Shown in pieces: positions 17,571 through 27,062 of a DNA stretch of 64,000 bases. Every line of letters starts with the position of its first letter. Positions within the stretch are counted from its first letter, which is position 1. Under the pieces are notes generated by a model. It saw only the letters and a program-made list of their open reading frames with translations. It was not told where the DNA came from and ran no database searches. The translations under genes were made by a program, and so were the position numbers. The DNA comes from Candidatus Alistipes faecavium (GTDB taxonomy: Bacteria; Bacteroidota; Bacteroidia; Bacteroidales; Rikenellaceae), in contig DWYP01000003.1 in the NCBI GenBank assembly GCA_019118605.1, forward strand, positions 1 through 64,000, read 5' to 3'.

Positions 17571-19247
17571 ATGTTATTCGATACCCTTTACGACCTTGCC
17601 CGCCACAGCGTGGAGGCGTATGCCACGAAGACCGCGTTTTCGATGTACGAAGGCGAAGAGGTCACGTACGCCGAAGCGGGCCGCCGCATCGAGCGGGTCC
17701 AGTCGATCCTGACCGGCGCGGGGCTCCATCCCGGCGACAAGGTCGCCCTGCTGAGCAGCAACATGCCCAACTGGGGCATCTGCTATTTCGCCGTGACGTC
17801 GGCCGGCATGATCGCCGTACCGATCCTTCCCGACTTTTCGGGCGAGGAGCTCGACATGATTATCGAACACTCCGAGGCCCGGGCGCTGCTGGTCTCCGAC
17901 CGGCTCTTCACCAAACTCTCGAAGACGACCATCGCGCGGTTCAACGTCGTGATCCGCACGAAGAACCTCGGGGTCATCGCGCAGCGTGTGCGCGGCGAAG
18001 GCTCTACGGCGGTTCCGAAGCCCGAGGATCTGGCCGTAATCATCTATACCTCGGGCACGACCTCCAAACCCAAGGGGGTGATGCTCACCCACAGGGCACT
18101 CTGCTCGCAGGTGCGCATCTCTGCGGCGATCTTCCCCGTGGGGGGCGACGACACGTTCCTCTCGGTGCTGCCCCTGTCGCACACCTACGAATGCTCGATC
18201 GGCATGATCTACCCCTTCTCGATGGGTGCGAAGGTCGTCTACCTCGACCGGCCGCCCACGGCCTCGGCGCTGATGCCGGCCCTGCGCGACGTCCGGCCGA
18301 CGGTCATGCTCATCGTTCCGCTTATCATCGAGAAGATCTACCGGCACCAGGTGCTTGCCAAGTTCAACTCCACACGGCTGTGGCGCACGCTCTACCGTGT
18401 GGGCTTCATGCGCCGCTACCTCCATCGCGCGGCGGGCCAGAAGCTGATGAAGCTCTTCGGACGCCGCCTGCGCTTCCTCGGCATCGGGGGTGCGAAGCTC
18501 GACGGAGGCGCCGAGCGCTTCCTCCTCGAGGCGAAGGTTCCCTATGCCATCGGCTACGGGCTGACCGAGACGGCTCCGCTGCTGGCCGGAGCCGCGCCTT
18601 CGCAGGTGCGCCTCGGCTCCACGGGCCCGCAGGCCCCGGGTGTGGAGCTGCGCCTGGAGAATGTCAACCCCGAGACGCGTCAGGGCGAGATCGTGGCCCG
18701 CACGCCGAGCATCATGCTCGGATACTTCAAGAACCCCGAAGCGACGCGCGAGGCCTTCACCGACGACGGGTGGTTCCGCACGGGCGACCTCGGGGAGTTC
18801 GACCGCGACGGGTGGCTCTACATCAAGGGGCGCCTGAAGAACATGATCGTGGGCCCGGGCGGGGAGAACATCTACCCCGAGGACATCGAGAGCGTGCTCA
18901 ACTCGCACGTCTGCATCGCCGATTCGATCGTCACGGAGCAGGAGGGGCGTCTGATCGCCCTGGTGCACTTCAACCGTGACGAGATCGAGTCGATGATCGA
19001 CGACTGGCGCGAGGAGTGGGAGACGAAGAAGGAGGCCTGGGAGGCGAAGACCGAGCAGCTGAAGAAGGAGATCATGGATTTCGTGAATGCGAAGGTGAAC
19101 CGTTTTTCGCGCATTTCGGAGGTGGTCGAGGAGAAGCAGGAGTTCGTCAAGACCCCCACGCACAAGATCAAGCGGTTCCTCTATAACCGCAAGGGGCAGC
19201 CGATCGCGCCGCCTGCGGAGGGGAAAGGGCCGGATCGGAAGGAGTAG
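17571..19247 (+). CDS. AMP-dependent acyl-CoA synthetase (long-chain fatty-acid-CoA ligase type)
   Basis: Adenylate-forming enzyme that activates a carboxylic acid, probably a fatty acid, to its CoA thioester. It shows the P-loop motif YTSGTTSKPKG (159-169), the substrate/ATP motif GYGLTETAP, the hinge aspartate region WFRTGDLGEFD, and the C-terminal catalytic lysine in TPTHKIKRFL. It has 558 residues. Near the C-terminus a charged helical insert (WREEWETKKEAWEAKTEQLKK) is longer than in plain FadD enzymes. Single gene, divergent from queG, ending at a bidirectional terminator. Chain-length specificity cannot be read from the sequence. Confidence 0.92.
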   Translation: MLFDTLYDLARHSVEAYATKTAFSMYEGEEVTYAEAGRRIERVQSILTGAGLHPGDKVALLSSNMPNWGICYFAVTSAGMIAVPILPDFSGEELDMIIEHSEARALLVSDRLFTKLSKTTIARFNVVIRTKNLGVIAQRVRGEGSTAVPKPEDLAVIIYTSGTTSKPKGVMLTHRALCSQVRISAAIFPVGGDDTFLSVLPLSHTYECSIGMIYPFSMGAKVVYLDRPPTASALMPALRDVRPTVMLIVPLIIEKIYRHQVLAKFNSTRLWRTLYRVGFMRRYLHRAAGQKLMKLFGRRLRFLGIGGAKLDGGAERFLLEAKVPYAIGYGLTETAPLLAGAAPSQVRLGSTGPQAPGVELRLENVNPETRQGEIVARTPSIMLGYFKNPEATREAFTDDGWFRTGDLGEFDRDGWLYIKGRLKNMIVGPGGENIYPEDIESVLNSHVCIADSIVTEQEGRLIALVHFNRDEIESMIDDWREEWETKKEAWEAKTEQLKKEIMDFVNAKVNRFSRISEVVEEKQEFVKTPTHKIKRFLYNRKGQPIAPPAEGKGPDRKE

Positions 19248-19302
19248 CCCCGCCCCGGAATCTTTTGAGCGGCCCGCCCCGGGCCCGCTGCCTGCATGAT
19301 TG

Positions 19303-19333
19303 AAAAGGCCCCGCCGAACAGGCGGGGCCTTTT
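19303..19333. terminator. Bidirectional terminator between convergent genes
   Basis: AAAGGCCCCGCC (19304-19315) pairs with GGCGGGGCCTTT (19321-19332) around the loop GAACA. A tracts on one side and T tracts on the other serve both the acyl-CoA ligase gene (+) and the DUF2723 gene (-). Confidence 0.9.
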
Positions 19334-19387
19334 TCCGTATGCGACGGTCGTCGGCCTGCGAGCGCTCCGGCACGCAGGGCCGGTGCC

Positions 19388-22300
19388 TCAGGAGGCGGCC
19401 TGCGGTTGCGGGAGGGAGTCGGCTGCAGGATCCGGCTCTCCCGCGTCGATAAGGTTCTCCTCGGCGACACCCAGCGAGCGGTAGTAGACGTTCAGCTCCG
19501 CGATGATGTCGCGGCGTCCGGCGTAGCTGGCCAGATAGTAGACGTCGCCCAGTTCGTCGAGCTTGTCGTCGATGATTCCCGACACCAGATCGCCCTTCAC
19601 GCCGTCGAAGGTCAGGTAGTACTCGATGTACTCGATCAGCGTCCGGGCGTATTCGCGCAGCAGGGCGTCGCCCTTCTCGGCGGCACCCTCGTTGCCCATG
19701 GCCGCGGCGGCGTAGTAGGCCTCGAGGAAGGGGTAGGTGTTCGAATCGGTGAAGCGGATCTGCGAAGTCGGGAGGCGCTGGAGCCCGAGGTCGAGCAGCT
19801 CGACCGCCTCGTCCACGCGCTCCTCGCGCAGCAGCTCCTTCGCCACGCGGGCAAAGGCGTCGCGGGCGTGCGAGGCCGAAAGGTTGTACTGGATGAAGTA
19901 GTCGGCATAGACCCTCTGATCGTCGAGGTTTCCATAGCGGAAGGTGTCGCGCAGCAGCGGCGCGGCGTAGTCGGCGTCGATGCGCCCGATCTCATAGGGG
20001 TTCTGAGCCTTTGTGAGGATCGGCACCAGACGGTATGCATAGCCGTCGAACTGCAGGTAGTCGAGCAGTCCGAAGTCCTGCATGATGTAGACCTGCGTCA
20101 TGTAGATGGGCCGCTTCCAGTCGAAGTTGGCCAGCATGTCGAGGATCATGAGCTGTCCCTTGTCGAGGGAGCTCTTGCGCAGGTTGAGGTAGACCGTGTC
20201 GACGATCTTGTCGCGGTCCTTCTCGGCGACGATCCCCGAGGCGATGGCATTCTCCTTGTTCACCGGCAGGGCGATACGTTTCGTGGGGATGTAGTCGACC
20301 ATCGAGCCGTCGACCAGGGGCACCTTGCTGCGCTGGTCGTCGCTGCGCACGAAGTCGATCACCTCCTTGATGTCCACCGGACGGTCGATGCGGTCGATGA
20401 CATAGATCACGTCGTTGTTGTAGGTGTACTTGTGCTTGGGCAGCGAGAAGGGCACGCCGGGGGCTTCGTTGGCCCGGGTCTTCATCTCGTCGATATACCA
20501 TTCGGCGCCGAGGTACGAGGTGTTCATGATGCGCACGTCGGGGCGTACGCCGTAAACCTCCTGGTTGTTCCACAGCGGGAAGGTGTCGTTGTCCCCGTAG
20601 TTGAGGATGATCGAATTGGGGAGCGTGGACTGGAGGTAGTTCCACCCGATGTCGCGTGCGAAGGTGCGGTGCGAGCGGTCGTGGTCGTCCCAGTTCTGTG
20701 CTGCGAGGATCGCCGGGACGCCGAGGGCCACGACGGTGGCTGCTGCGGCCGTGGCGACGTTGTTGCGTCGTGCGATCCATGCGAAGAGGTCGCGCAGGGC
20801 CAGCGCGCCCAGACCGATCCATATCGAGAAGGCGTAGAACGATCCGGCGTAGACGTAGTCCCGTTCGCGGGGCTCTCCGGGCGAGGTGTTGAAGTAGAAT
20901 ACCAGCATGACGCCCATCATGATGAAGAGCCACATGACGATCGAGAAGTTCCGCGGGTCGCGGTTGAGCTGGTAGAAGAGTCCGATGAGTCCGAGCAGCA
21001 GGGGCAGGAAATAATAGGTGTTGCGGCCCTTGTTTTCGGCGATTTCGCGCGGGAGGTTCTCCTGCGGCCCGAGGTAGAGCTCGTCGATCCAGCGGATTCC
21101 CGAGAGCCAGTTTCCGTCGGTGATGGCCGGATAGGAGTCTGCGGGCTGGATGTCGCTCTGTCGTCCCACGAAGTTCCACATGAAATAGCGCCAGTACATG
21201 TAGGAGAGCTGGTAGCTGAACAGGTAGTTGAGGTTTTCGCCGAAGGTCGGCTCCACGACCGTGCGGGGTTCCCCGTCGGTGTCGGTGTAGACCCTCTTGC
21301 GGCCGTAGTCGAGCACCTCGCCGCGGAGGGGCCGTCCCTGGGCGTCGCGCCGGATCTCGCCGTTCTCGTCGCGCAGCGTCTCGGTCTTGGTGCGGTAGGC
21401 GGCCCACTCCTTGTAGGCGCGTTCGTCCTTCGCGGAGTTCCACATGCGCGGGAAGAGGTGCATGAACTCCGGCTCATGGGTGTATCCCTTGAGGATCGTG
21501 GCGCGCTTGTACTTTCCGTCCTCGTCCAGGTAGCGGATCTCCTTCTCCTTGACGCCCGAGGGGGGAGCCGAATAGTAGGCTCCGTACAGCAGGGGCCGAT
21601 CGCCGTACTGGTCGCGGTTGAGCACCGAGAGCAGGGCGTGGGGGTTGTTCGGGTTGTTGGAGTTCATCGGGGGGTTCGCGGCGGCGCGGATGGTCATCGA
21701 GGCGTAAGAGGAGTATCCCACGAGGATCATCGTCGTGGAGAGCAGCAGCATGTTGAGCACCACGCGACCCTTGCAGTGGGCCTTCCACGCGGCCCATCCG
21801 AGTCCGAGGATCAGCGCGAGGGCGAACACCACCATCCCGGAGTTCACCGGAAGCCCGAGGGTGTTGACGAACAGCGTGTCGATCTGGGCGCCGACCCAGA
21901 CCGTATAGGGGATGATGATGTTGTTGACGAAGATGAGCAGCGCGGCGGCGACGAGCGTCGTGTAGACCGCGCCCTTCCATGTCACCTTCTCGGTTTTTCG
22001 GAAGTAGTAGATGAAGACCAGTGCGGGGATGCAGAGCAGGTTGAGGATGTGCACGCCGATGGAGAGTCCCATGAGGTATGCGATGAGGATGATCCATCGC
22101 GAGGCGTGGGGCTGGTCGGCCTGTTCCTCCCACTTGAGCATGAGCCACACCACGAGGGCGGTGAACATCGACGAGAGGGCGTATACCTCGCCCTCGATGG
22201 CCGAGAACCAGAAGGTGTCGGTAAAGGTGTATGCCAGGGCGCCGACGGCTCCTGCGCCGAGGATTGCCACGGTGTTGGCCGTGGAGAGCGTTCCTCCGCC

Positions 22301-22624
22301 GCGGGTCACCAGCCGGCGGGCCAGGTGGGTGATCGTCCAGAAGAGGAAGAGGATGCAGAAGGCGCTGGAGAGCGAGTTCATGGCGTTGACGGCGATGCCG
22401 ACGTAGTCGGGGTTCCCGAATGCGAAGAGGGTGGCCAGCCGTGCGAGCATCATGAACAGGGGGGCTCCGGGGGGGTGTCCGACTTCGAGTTTGTAGGAGG
22501 TGGCGATGAATTCCGAGCAGTCCCAGAGGCTCGACACCGGCTCCATGGTCATCAGGTAGACGATGGCCGCAATGGCGAATACGGCCCATCCCGAGATGTT
22601 GTTCCAGCGTTTGAAGGATGTCAT
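19388..22624 (-). CDS. DUF2723-family polytopic membrane protein (TMEM260-like, probable glycosyltransferase)
   Basis: A 1078-residue protein. The first ~330 residues hold many hydrophobic helices, with the family signature LWDCSEFIATSYKLEVGHPP (Asp35, Glu38, His50) in the first loop, as in GT-C glycosyltransferases. Further helices follow (about 530-670), then a soluble half with NYGDNDTFPLWNNQ and a C-terminal helical-repeat region. From memory, the human homologue TMEM260 is a protein O-mannosyltransferase, and Bacteroidota secrete many O-glycosylated proteins, so a role in protein O-mannosylation is a fair inference. Its own promoter is seen upstream; no partner gene is adjacent. Confidence 0.85.
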   Translation of the reverse strand: MTSFKRWNNISGWAVFAIAAIVYLMTMEPVSSLWDCSEFIATSYKLEVGHPPGAPLFMMLARLATLFAFGNPDYVGIAVNAMNSLSSAFCILFLFWTITHLARRLVTRGGGTLSTANTVAILGAGAVGALAYTFTDTFWFSAIEGEVYALSSMFTALVVWLMLKWEEQADQPHASRWIILIAYLMGLSIGVHILNLLCIPALVFIYYFRKTEKVTWKGAVYTTLVAAALLIFVNNIIIPYTVWVGAQIDTLFVNTLGLPVNSGMVVFALALILGLGWAAWKAHCKGRVVLNMLLLSTTMILVGYSSYASMTIRAAANPPMNSNNPNNPHALLSVLNRDQYGDRPLLYGAYYSAPPSGVKEKEIRYLDEDGKYKRATILKGYTHEPEFMHLFPRMWNSAKDERAYKEWAAYRTKTETLRDENGEIRRDAQGRPLRGEVLDYGRKRVYTDTDGEPRTVVEPTFGENLNYLFSYQLSYMYWRYFMWNFVGRQSDIQPADSYPAITDGNWLSGIRWIDELYLGPQENLPREIAENKGRNTYYFLPLLLGLIGLFYQLNRDPRNFSIVMWLFIMMGVMLVFYFNTSPGEPRERDYVYAGSFYAFSIWIGLGALALRDLFAWIARRNNVATAAAATVVALGVPAILAAQNWDDHDRSHRTFARDIGWNYLQSTLPNSIILNYGDNDTFPLWNNQEVYGVRPDVRIMNTSYLGAEWYIDEMKTRANEAPGVPFSLPKHKYTYNNDVIYVIDRIDRPVDIKEVIDFVRSDDQRSKVPLVDGSMVDYIPTKRIALPVNKENAIASGIVAEKDRDKIVDTVYLNLRKSSLDKGQLMILDMLANFDWKRPIYMTQVYIMQDFGLLDYLQFDGYAYRLVPILTKAQNPYEIGRIDADYAAPLLRDTFRYGNLDDQRVYADYFIQYNLSASHARDAFARVAKELLREERVDEAVELLDLGLQRLPTSQIRFTDSNTYPFLEAYYAAAAMGNEGAAEKGDALLREYARTLIEYIEYYLTFDGVKGDLVSGIIDDKLDELGDVYYLASYAGRRDIIAELNVYYRSLGVAEENLIDAGEPDPAADSLPQPQAAS

Positions 22625-22656
22625 ATCTGTTGTCGAATGAAAAGCGAATGATCGGG

Positions 22657-22688
22657 CAAATGTAGTGATTTAACGCGGGATTTGCAAT
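22657..22688 (-). promoter_or_regulatory. Promoter for the DUF2723 gene
   Basis: On the minus strand ATTG (one mismatch to TTTG) at 22685-22688, 20-bp spacer, TACATTTG at 22657-22664. Transcription would start about 25 bp before the ATG. Confidence 0.65.
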
Positions 22689-22849
22689 TATTATTTCGTG
22701 CGGAGCCCGAAAAGCCGGGTTTTCCGCCCGCACGGGCTACGGGGCGTAGTGCGGAGGGGGAAGGGCGCCATTTTTCGGACTTCGGAGCGCGGAGTCTCGG
22801 GAAAAAGTTGTAACTTTACCCGTTCAAAAGGCATATAATTCTTACGACT

Positions 22850-24325
22850 ATGGATTCCAAACTCGTGCTTTACAATACGCTTACGCGCCGCAAGGAGGAG
22901 TTCGAACCCCTGACTCCCGGGCGTGTGGGCATGTACGTCTGCGGCCCGACGGTCTACGGCGACCCCCACCTGGGTCATGCCCGGCCGGCCGTAACCTTCG
23001 ACCTGCTGTTCCGCTACCTCAAGGCTGCGGGCTACAAGGTGCGCTACGTGCGCAACATCACCGACGTGGGACACCTGGAGCACGACGCCGACGAGGGCGA
23101 GGACAAGATCGCCAAGAAGGCGCGCCTCGAGCAGCTCGAGCCGATGGAGGTGGCCCACTACTATACGGAACGCTACCACCGTGCGATGGAGGCGCTGAAC
23201 GTGGAGAGCCCGTCGATCGAGCCCTGCGCTTCGGGTCACATCATCGAGCAGATCGCCTTCACGCGCCGGATCCTCGAGGCGGGCTACGCCTACGAGTCGA
23301 ACGGCTCGGTCTACTTCGACGTCGAGAAGTACAACGGCACGTACAACTATGGCCGCCTCTCGGGGCGCAACCTGGACGACATCCTTGCCAACACGCGCGA
23401 GCTGGACGGGCAGTCCGACAAGCGCCACTCGTACGACTTCGCGCTGTGGAAGAAGGCCTCTCCGGAGCATATCATGCGCTGGCCCTCGCCGTGGAGCGAC
23501 GGATTCCCCGGCTGGCACATGGAGTGCTCGGCCATGTCGACGCGCTACCTGGGCGAGCGGTTCGACATCCACGGCGGCGGCATGGACCTGATGTTCCCGC
23601 ACCACGAGTGCGAGATCGCACAGTCGACCGCCGCGCTGGGCCACGACTCGGCCCGCTACTGGGTGCACAACAACATGATCACGATCAACGGCCAGAAGAT
23701 GGGCAAGTCGCTCGGGAACTTCATCACCCTTGAGGAGCTCTTCACCGGGCAGCACCGGCTGCTGGCCCAGGCCTATTCGCCGATGACGATCCGCTTCTTC
23801 GTCTTGCAGGCCCACTACCGCTCGACGCTCGACTTCTCGAACGAGGCGCTGCAGGCCGCCGAGAAGGGCCTCGACCGCCTGATGAAGGGCATCGAGACGC
23901 TGGACAAGATCCGTCCGTCGGCCGCGTCGAGCGTTCAGCCCGCCGAGCTGGAGGAGCGCTGCCGTGCGGCGATGGACGACGACCTGAACTCCCCGATGGT
24001 CATTTCGGCGCTCTTCGACTGGGTGCGGACGATCAACCAGCTCGCCGACGGGAAGGAGACGATCACGGCCGCGGACCTCGAGGCGCTGAAGGCCACCGTA
24101 CACCGCTACGCCTTCGACATCCTGGGCCTTCGCGACGAGAAGGCCGCCGGTACGGCTTCGGGCCGCGACTACGTGACGCCGCTCGTGAAGATGCTGCTGG
24201 ACATCCGCCAGGGGGCGAAGGCCTCGAAGGACTGGGCCACGTCGGACCGCATCCGCGACGGGCTGACGGCCGCGGGCATCCGCGTCAAGGACCGCAAGGA
24301 CGGCTCGGACTGGGAACTGGAATAA
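22850..24325 (+). CDS. cysS: Cysteinyl-tRNA synthetase
   Basis: Class I synthetase charging tRNA-Cys. It shows the HIGH-type motif HLGHA preceded by [12 protein letters not shown], zinc-site residues around WHMECSAMS and FPHHECE, and the KMSKS-type motif KMGKS. Length 491 is normal. The ATG at 22850 gives [18 protein letters not shown], a standard start. A TAACTTTA sequence (22811-22818) is a possible -7 box. It leads a run of six plus-strand genes that ends at 29445. Confidence 0.97.
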   Translation: MDSKLVLYNTLTRRKEEFEPLTPGRVGMYVCGPTVYGDPHLGHARPAVTFDLLFRYLKAAGYKVRYVRNITDVGHLEHDADEGEDKIAKKARLEQLEPMEVAHYYTERYHRAMEALNVESPSIEPCASGHIIEQIAFTRRILEAGYAYESNGSVYFDVEKYNGTYNYGRLSGRNLDDILANTRELDGQSDKRHSYDFALWKKASPEHIMRWPSPWSDGFPGWHMECSAMSTRYLGERFDIHGGGMDLMFPHHECEIAQSTAALGHDSARYWVHNNMITINGQKMGKSLGNFITLEELFTGQHRLLAQAYSPMTIRFFVLQAHYRSTLDFSNEALQAAEKGLDRLMKGIETLDKIRPSAASSVQPAELEERCRAAMDDDLNSPMVISALFDWVRTINQLADGKETITAADLEALKATVHRYAFDILGLRDEKAAGTASGRDYVTPLVKMLLDIRQGAKASKDWATSDRIRDGLTAAGIRVKDRKDGSDWELE

Positions 24326-24362
24326 TACACTCGGAATCAAATACGTAAAAACGGACTGTGTC

Positions 24363-24893
24363 ATGAATAACGGAAAATTTTTGTGCTGGATCTCATGCCG
24401 GAAGATGGCGGCTTGTTTTGCAGCGGCTGTTTTTGCGGTGCTCTTCTCGGGCTGTGCGTCGAACTCCTACCTGATGGCCCGTCGGGGGACGTCGGTGGTC
24501 GACGGAATGCCCGATGCGCAGCAGCTGGACAGCCTCACGCGCCATCGGATGACGGTCGGCGCCGAGGAGTGCTATGCCCTGCTGTTCGACCTGCTGCAGC
24601 GCGAAGGGTGTTTGATCGAGAGCGCCGACAAGGCCTCGGGACTCATCGTCGCGCGGCAGGTGCTGACCCAGGAGCCGGTCGTCATCGTGCCGATGGCCGG
24701 GGAGATCCGGCGCCTGAGCTTCGTCGTGCAGCCCGCACACCTCACCAGCGAGGTGCGGCTCACGGTCTACGTCTCGCACCAGTGGTATCTGGACGAGGCG
24801 TCGGGCTTCACGACCGAGGAGCTGGGCCTCTCGACCGATCCGGAGATCTACCGCGCATGGTTCGAGAAGCTCGACCGCGCGGTGCCGAGGTAG
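24363..24893 (+). CDS. Uncharacterised lipoprotein
   Basis: A 176-residue protein with a lipoprotein signal (lipobox LFSGC, Cys31). The mature part begins with a Ser/Arg-rich linker, then a compact alpha/beta region starting AEECYALLFDLLQREGCLIESADKASGLIVAR and ending in aromatic-rich strands. No named family was recognised; the layout resembles small Bacteroidales lipoproteins with a DUF4136-like or similar fold, but that is not claimed. It follows cysS by 37 bp and precedes a MATE gene by 111 bp, both on the same strand. Confidence 0.7.
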   Translation: MNNGKFLCWISCRKMAACFAAAVFAVLFSGCASNSYLMARRGTSVVDGMPDAQQLDSLTRHRMTVGAEECYALLFDLLQREGCLIESADKASGLIVARQVLTQEPVVIVPMAGEIRRLSFVVQPAHLTSEVRLTVYVSHQWYLDEASGFTTEELGLSTDPEIYRAWFEKLDRAVPR

Positions 24894-25004
24894 GTGCCGC
24901 CCCTGTTCCGGGAGGGCGGAGTGACGCCTCCGGCCGTTCCGCCGGACCGGCCCCCGCGCAGGGCGGCCGATGAATGAAGAATCTGCAAGCAATAGAACTC
25001 ATAT

Positions 25005-26405
25005 ATGTCGGAACTCAAACTGGCGGCTTTGGAGCTCGGAACCGAACGAATCCGCAAGCTGCTTATCCAGTATGCCGTACCGGCGATCATCGCCATGACG
25101 GCATCGTCGCTCTACAACATGGTCGACAGCATCTTCATCGGCCATGGTGTCGGCGCGCTGGCCATTTCGGGCCTTGCGCTGACCTTCCCGCTGATGAACC
25201 TCGCCGCAGCGTTCGGTTCGCTGGTCGGCGTGGGCGCCGCGACGCTCACCTCGATGCGCCTCGGGCAGCGCGACTACGAAACGGCCCAGCGGGTGCTGGG
25301 CAACGTGGTGGTTTTGAACATCCTCATCGGCATCGGTTTCGGGCTCGTTGCGCTGATTTTCCTCGACCCGATCCTCTACTTCTTCGGTGCGAGCGAGGCC
25401 ACGATCGGCTACGCCCGCGAATACATGGTCATCATCCTGCTGGGCAACGTCGTCACGCACCTCTACCTGGGTCTGAACGCCATCCTGCGCGCCGCGGGGC
25501 ACCCGCGGAAGTCGATGTACGCGACGATCAATACGGTGGTCATCAATGCCATCCTCGACCCGATCTTCATCTTCTGGTTCGAATGGGGCATCCGCGGTGC
25601 GGCCATCGCCACGGTGCTGGCGCAGATCATCTCGCTGATGTGGCAGTTCCGCCTGCTGTCGAACCGCGAGGAGCTGCTGCATTTCCGCCGGGGCATCTAC
25701 CGCCTGCGGCGCAAGATCGTGCGCGACATCATCTCGATCGGCATGTCGCCCTTTCTGATGAACCTCGCGGCGTGCTTCATCGTGATCCTCATCAACAAGG
25801 GCCTCAAGGAGTTCGGCGGCGACCTGATGATCGGCGCCTACGGCATCGTCAACCGCCTCGGGTTCTTCTTCGTGATGATCGTCATGGGCATCAACCAGGG
25901 CATGCAGCCCATTGCGGGCTACAACTACGGCGCGCGGCAGTTCGACCGTGTGATGCGTGTGCTGAAGCTTACGATGATCGGTGCGACGTGCGTCACGACG
26001 GCGGGATTCCTCATCGGCGAGCTCTTCCCGCGCGTGGCCGTGGGGCTCTTCACCACCGACGAGGAGCTGATCCGCCTGGCGGTCGAGGGCATGCGCATCG
26101 TCTTCATCTGCTATCCGATCATCGGGTTCCAGATGGTTGCCACGAACTTCTTCATGAGCATCGGCATGGCCTCGAAGGCGATCTTCCTGTCGCTGTCGCG
26201 GCAGCTGCTGTTCCTGATGCCGGGACTGATCTTCCTGCCCCATATCTTCGACGTCCACACGTCGTGGGACGGCAGCTGGGGCGTATGGTGCTCGATGCCG
26301 CTGTCGGATCTCCTGGCCTCGATCGTGGCCTTCTTCATGCTGACCTACCAACTGCGGAAATTCAAACGGGAGCAGCCCGTTGCGACCTCCGAAAATCCCC
26401 GATGA
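25005..26405 (+). CDS. MATE family exporter (MepA-like)
   Basis: Inner-membrane multidrug/cation antiporter with 12 predicted helices, 466 residues. It has the MepA-branch features: the first helix after GTERIRKLLIQYAVPAIIAM, the DSIFIGHGVGALAISGLAL segment, GLNAILRAAGHPRKSM after helix 4, and the repeated NQGMQPIAGYNYGARQFDRV in the second half. It differs clearly from the other MATE gene in this window. The next gene starts three bases after its stop, so the two are co-transcribed. The substrate is unknown. Confidence 0.93.
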   Translation: MSELKLAALELGTERIRKLLIQYAVPAIIAMTASSLYNMVDSIFIGHGVGALAISGLALTFPLMNLAAAFGSLVGVGAATLTSMRLGQRDYETAQRVLGNVVVLNILIGIGFGLVALIFLDPILYFFGASEATIGYAREYMVIILLGNVVTHLYLGLNAILRAAGHPRKSMYATINTVVINAILDPIFIFWFEWGIRGAAIATVLAQIISLMWQFRLLSNREELLHFRRGIYRLRRKIVRDIISIGMSPFLMNLAACFIVILINKGLKEFGGDLMIGAYGIVNRLGFFFVMIVMGINQGMQPIAGYNYGARQFDRVMRVLKLTMIGATCVTTAGFLIGELFPRVAVGLFTTDEELIRLAVEGMRIVFICYPIIGFQMVATNFFMSIGMASKAIFLSLSRQLLFLMPGLIFLPHIFDVHTSWDGSWGVWCSMPLSDLLASIVAFFMLTYQLRKFKREQPVATSENPR

Positions 26406-26408
26406 CCT

Positions 26409-27050
26409 ATGGAACGCGAAAAATTTGTGATCAATATCGGCCGTCAGCTCGGCAGCGGCGGCAAACCCGTCGGGGAGATCATCGCCCGGCGTCTGGGCAT
26501 CCGGCTCTACGACAAGGAGCTCATCAATCTGGCGGCCCGCGAGAGCGGACTGTGCCCTGCGTGCTTCGAGAAGGCCGACGAACAGGGCCGCAAGGGGGTT
26601 TTTGCCACGCTTGTGGGCTACCTCCGGGCGCCGTTCACGGGCTACGAGGGCGGCAATACGAACAACATCCTGGCCAACGAGTCGCTGTTCCGGATCCAGA
26701 GCGACGTGATCCGCGACATCGCCTCGCGCGAGTCGGCGATTTTCGTCGGACGCTGTGCCGACTACATCCTTCGCGACCATACGCGCTGCGTGAATGTCTT
26801 CATTACGGCCGATGAGGCGGACCGCTGTGCGCGGATCTGTGCGCGCGTGGGCTGCACGGAGCAGGAGGCGCGCGCCATGATGGAGCGCACCGACGCGCGG
26901 CGCGCCTCCTACTACAATTACTACAGCGCGCGCAGCTGGGGGAAGGCTTCGACCTACCACCTGTGTGTGAACTCCTCGGTGCTGGGCGACGAAGGTACCG
27001 CCGACCTGATCCTGGAGTTTGCGGCGCGGAAACTGCAGGAGCAATTCTAA
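26409..27050 (+). CDS. Cytidylate kinase-like family protein
   Basis: A 213-residue P-loop kinase of the cytidylate-kinase-2 family, distinct from housekeeping Cmk. The nucleotide loop reads GRQLGSGGKPVG near the N-terminus. Further signatures are GIRLYDKELI, IFVGRCADYIL and the lid-type RRASYYNYYSARSWGKASTYHLC with its conserved arginines. Family members are common in gut Bacteroidota and Firmicutes, often beside transporters; the true substrate is not settled. Here it lies 3 bp after a MATE exporter and 12 bp before prfB. Confidence 0.88.
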   Translation: MEREKFVINIGRQLGSGGKPVGEIIARRLGIRLYDKELINLAARESGLCPACFEKADEQGRKGVFATLVGYLRAPFTGYEGGNTNNILANESLFRIQSDVIRDIASRESAIFVGRCADYILRDHTRCVNVFITADEADRCARICARVGCTEQEARAMMERTDARRASYYNYYSARSWGKASTYHLCVNSSVLGDEGTADLILEFAARKLQEQF

Positions 27051-27062
27051 ATACGCGGCGAT

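Noticed and set aside
19406..22651. 1081-residue open frame on the plus strand
   Set aside because: It lies wholly antisense to the conserved DUF2723 gene and shows no domain; long antisense frames are expected at this GC content.
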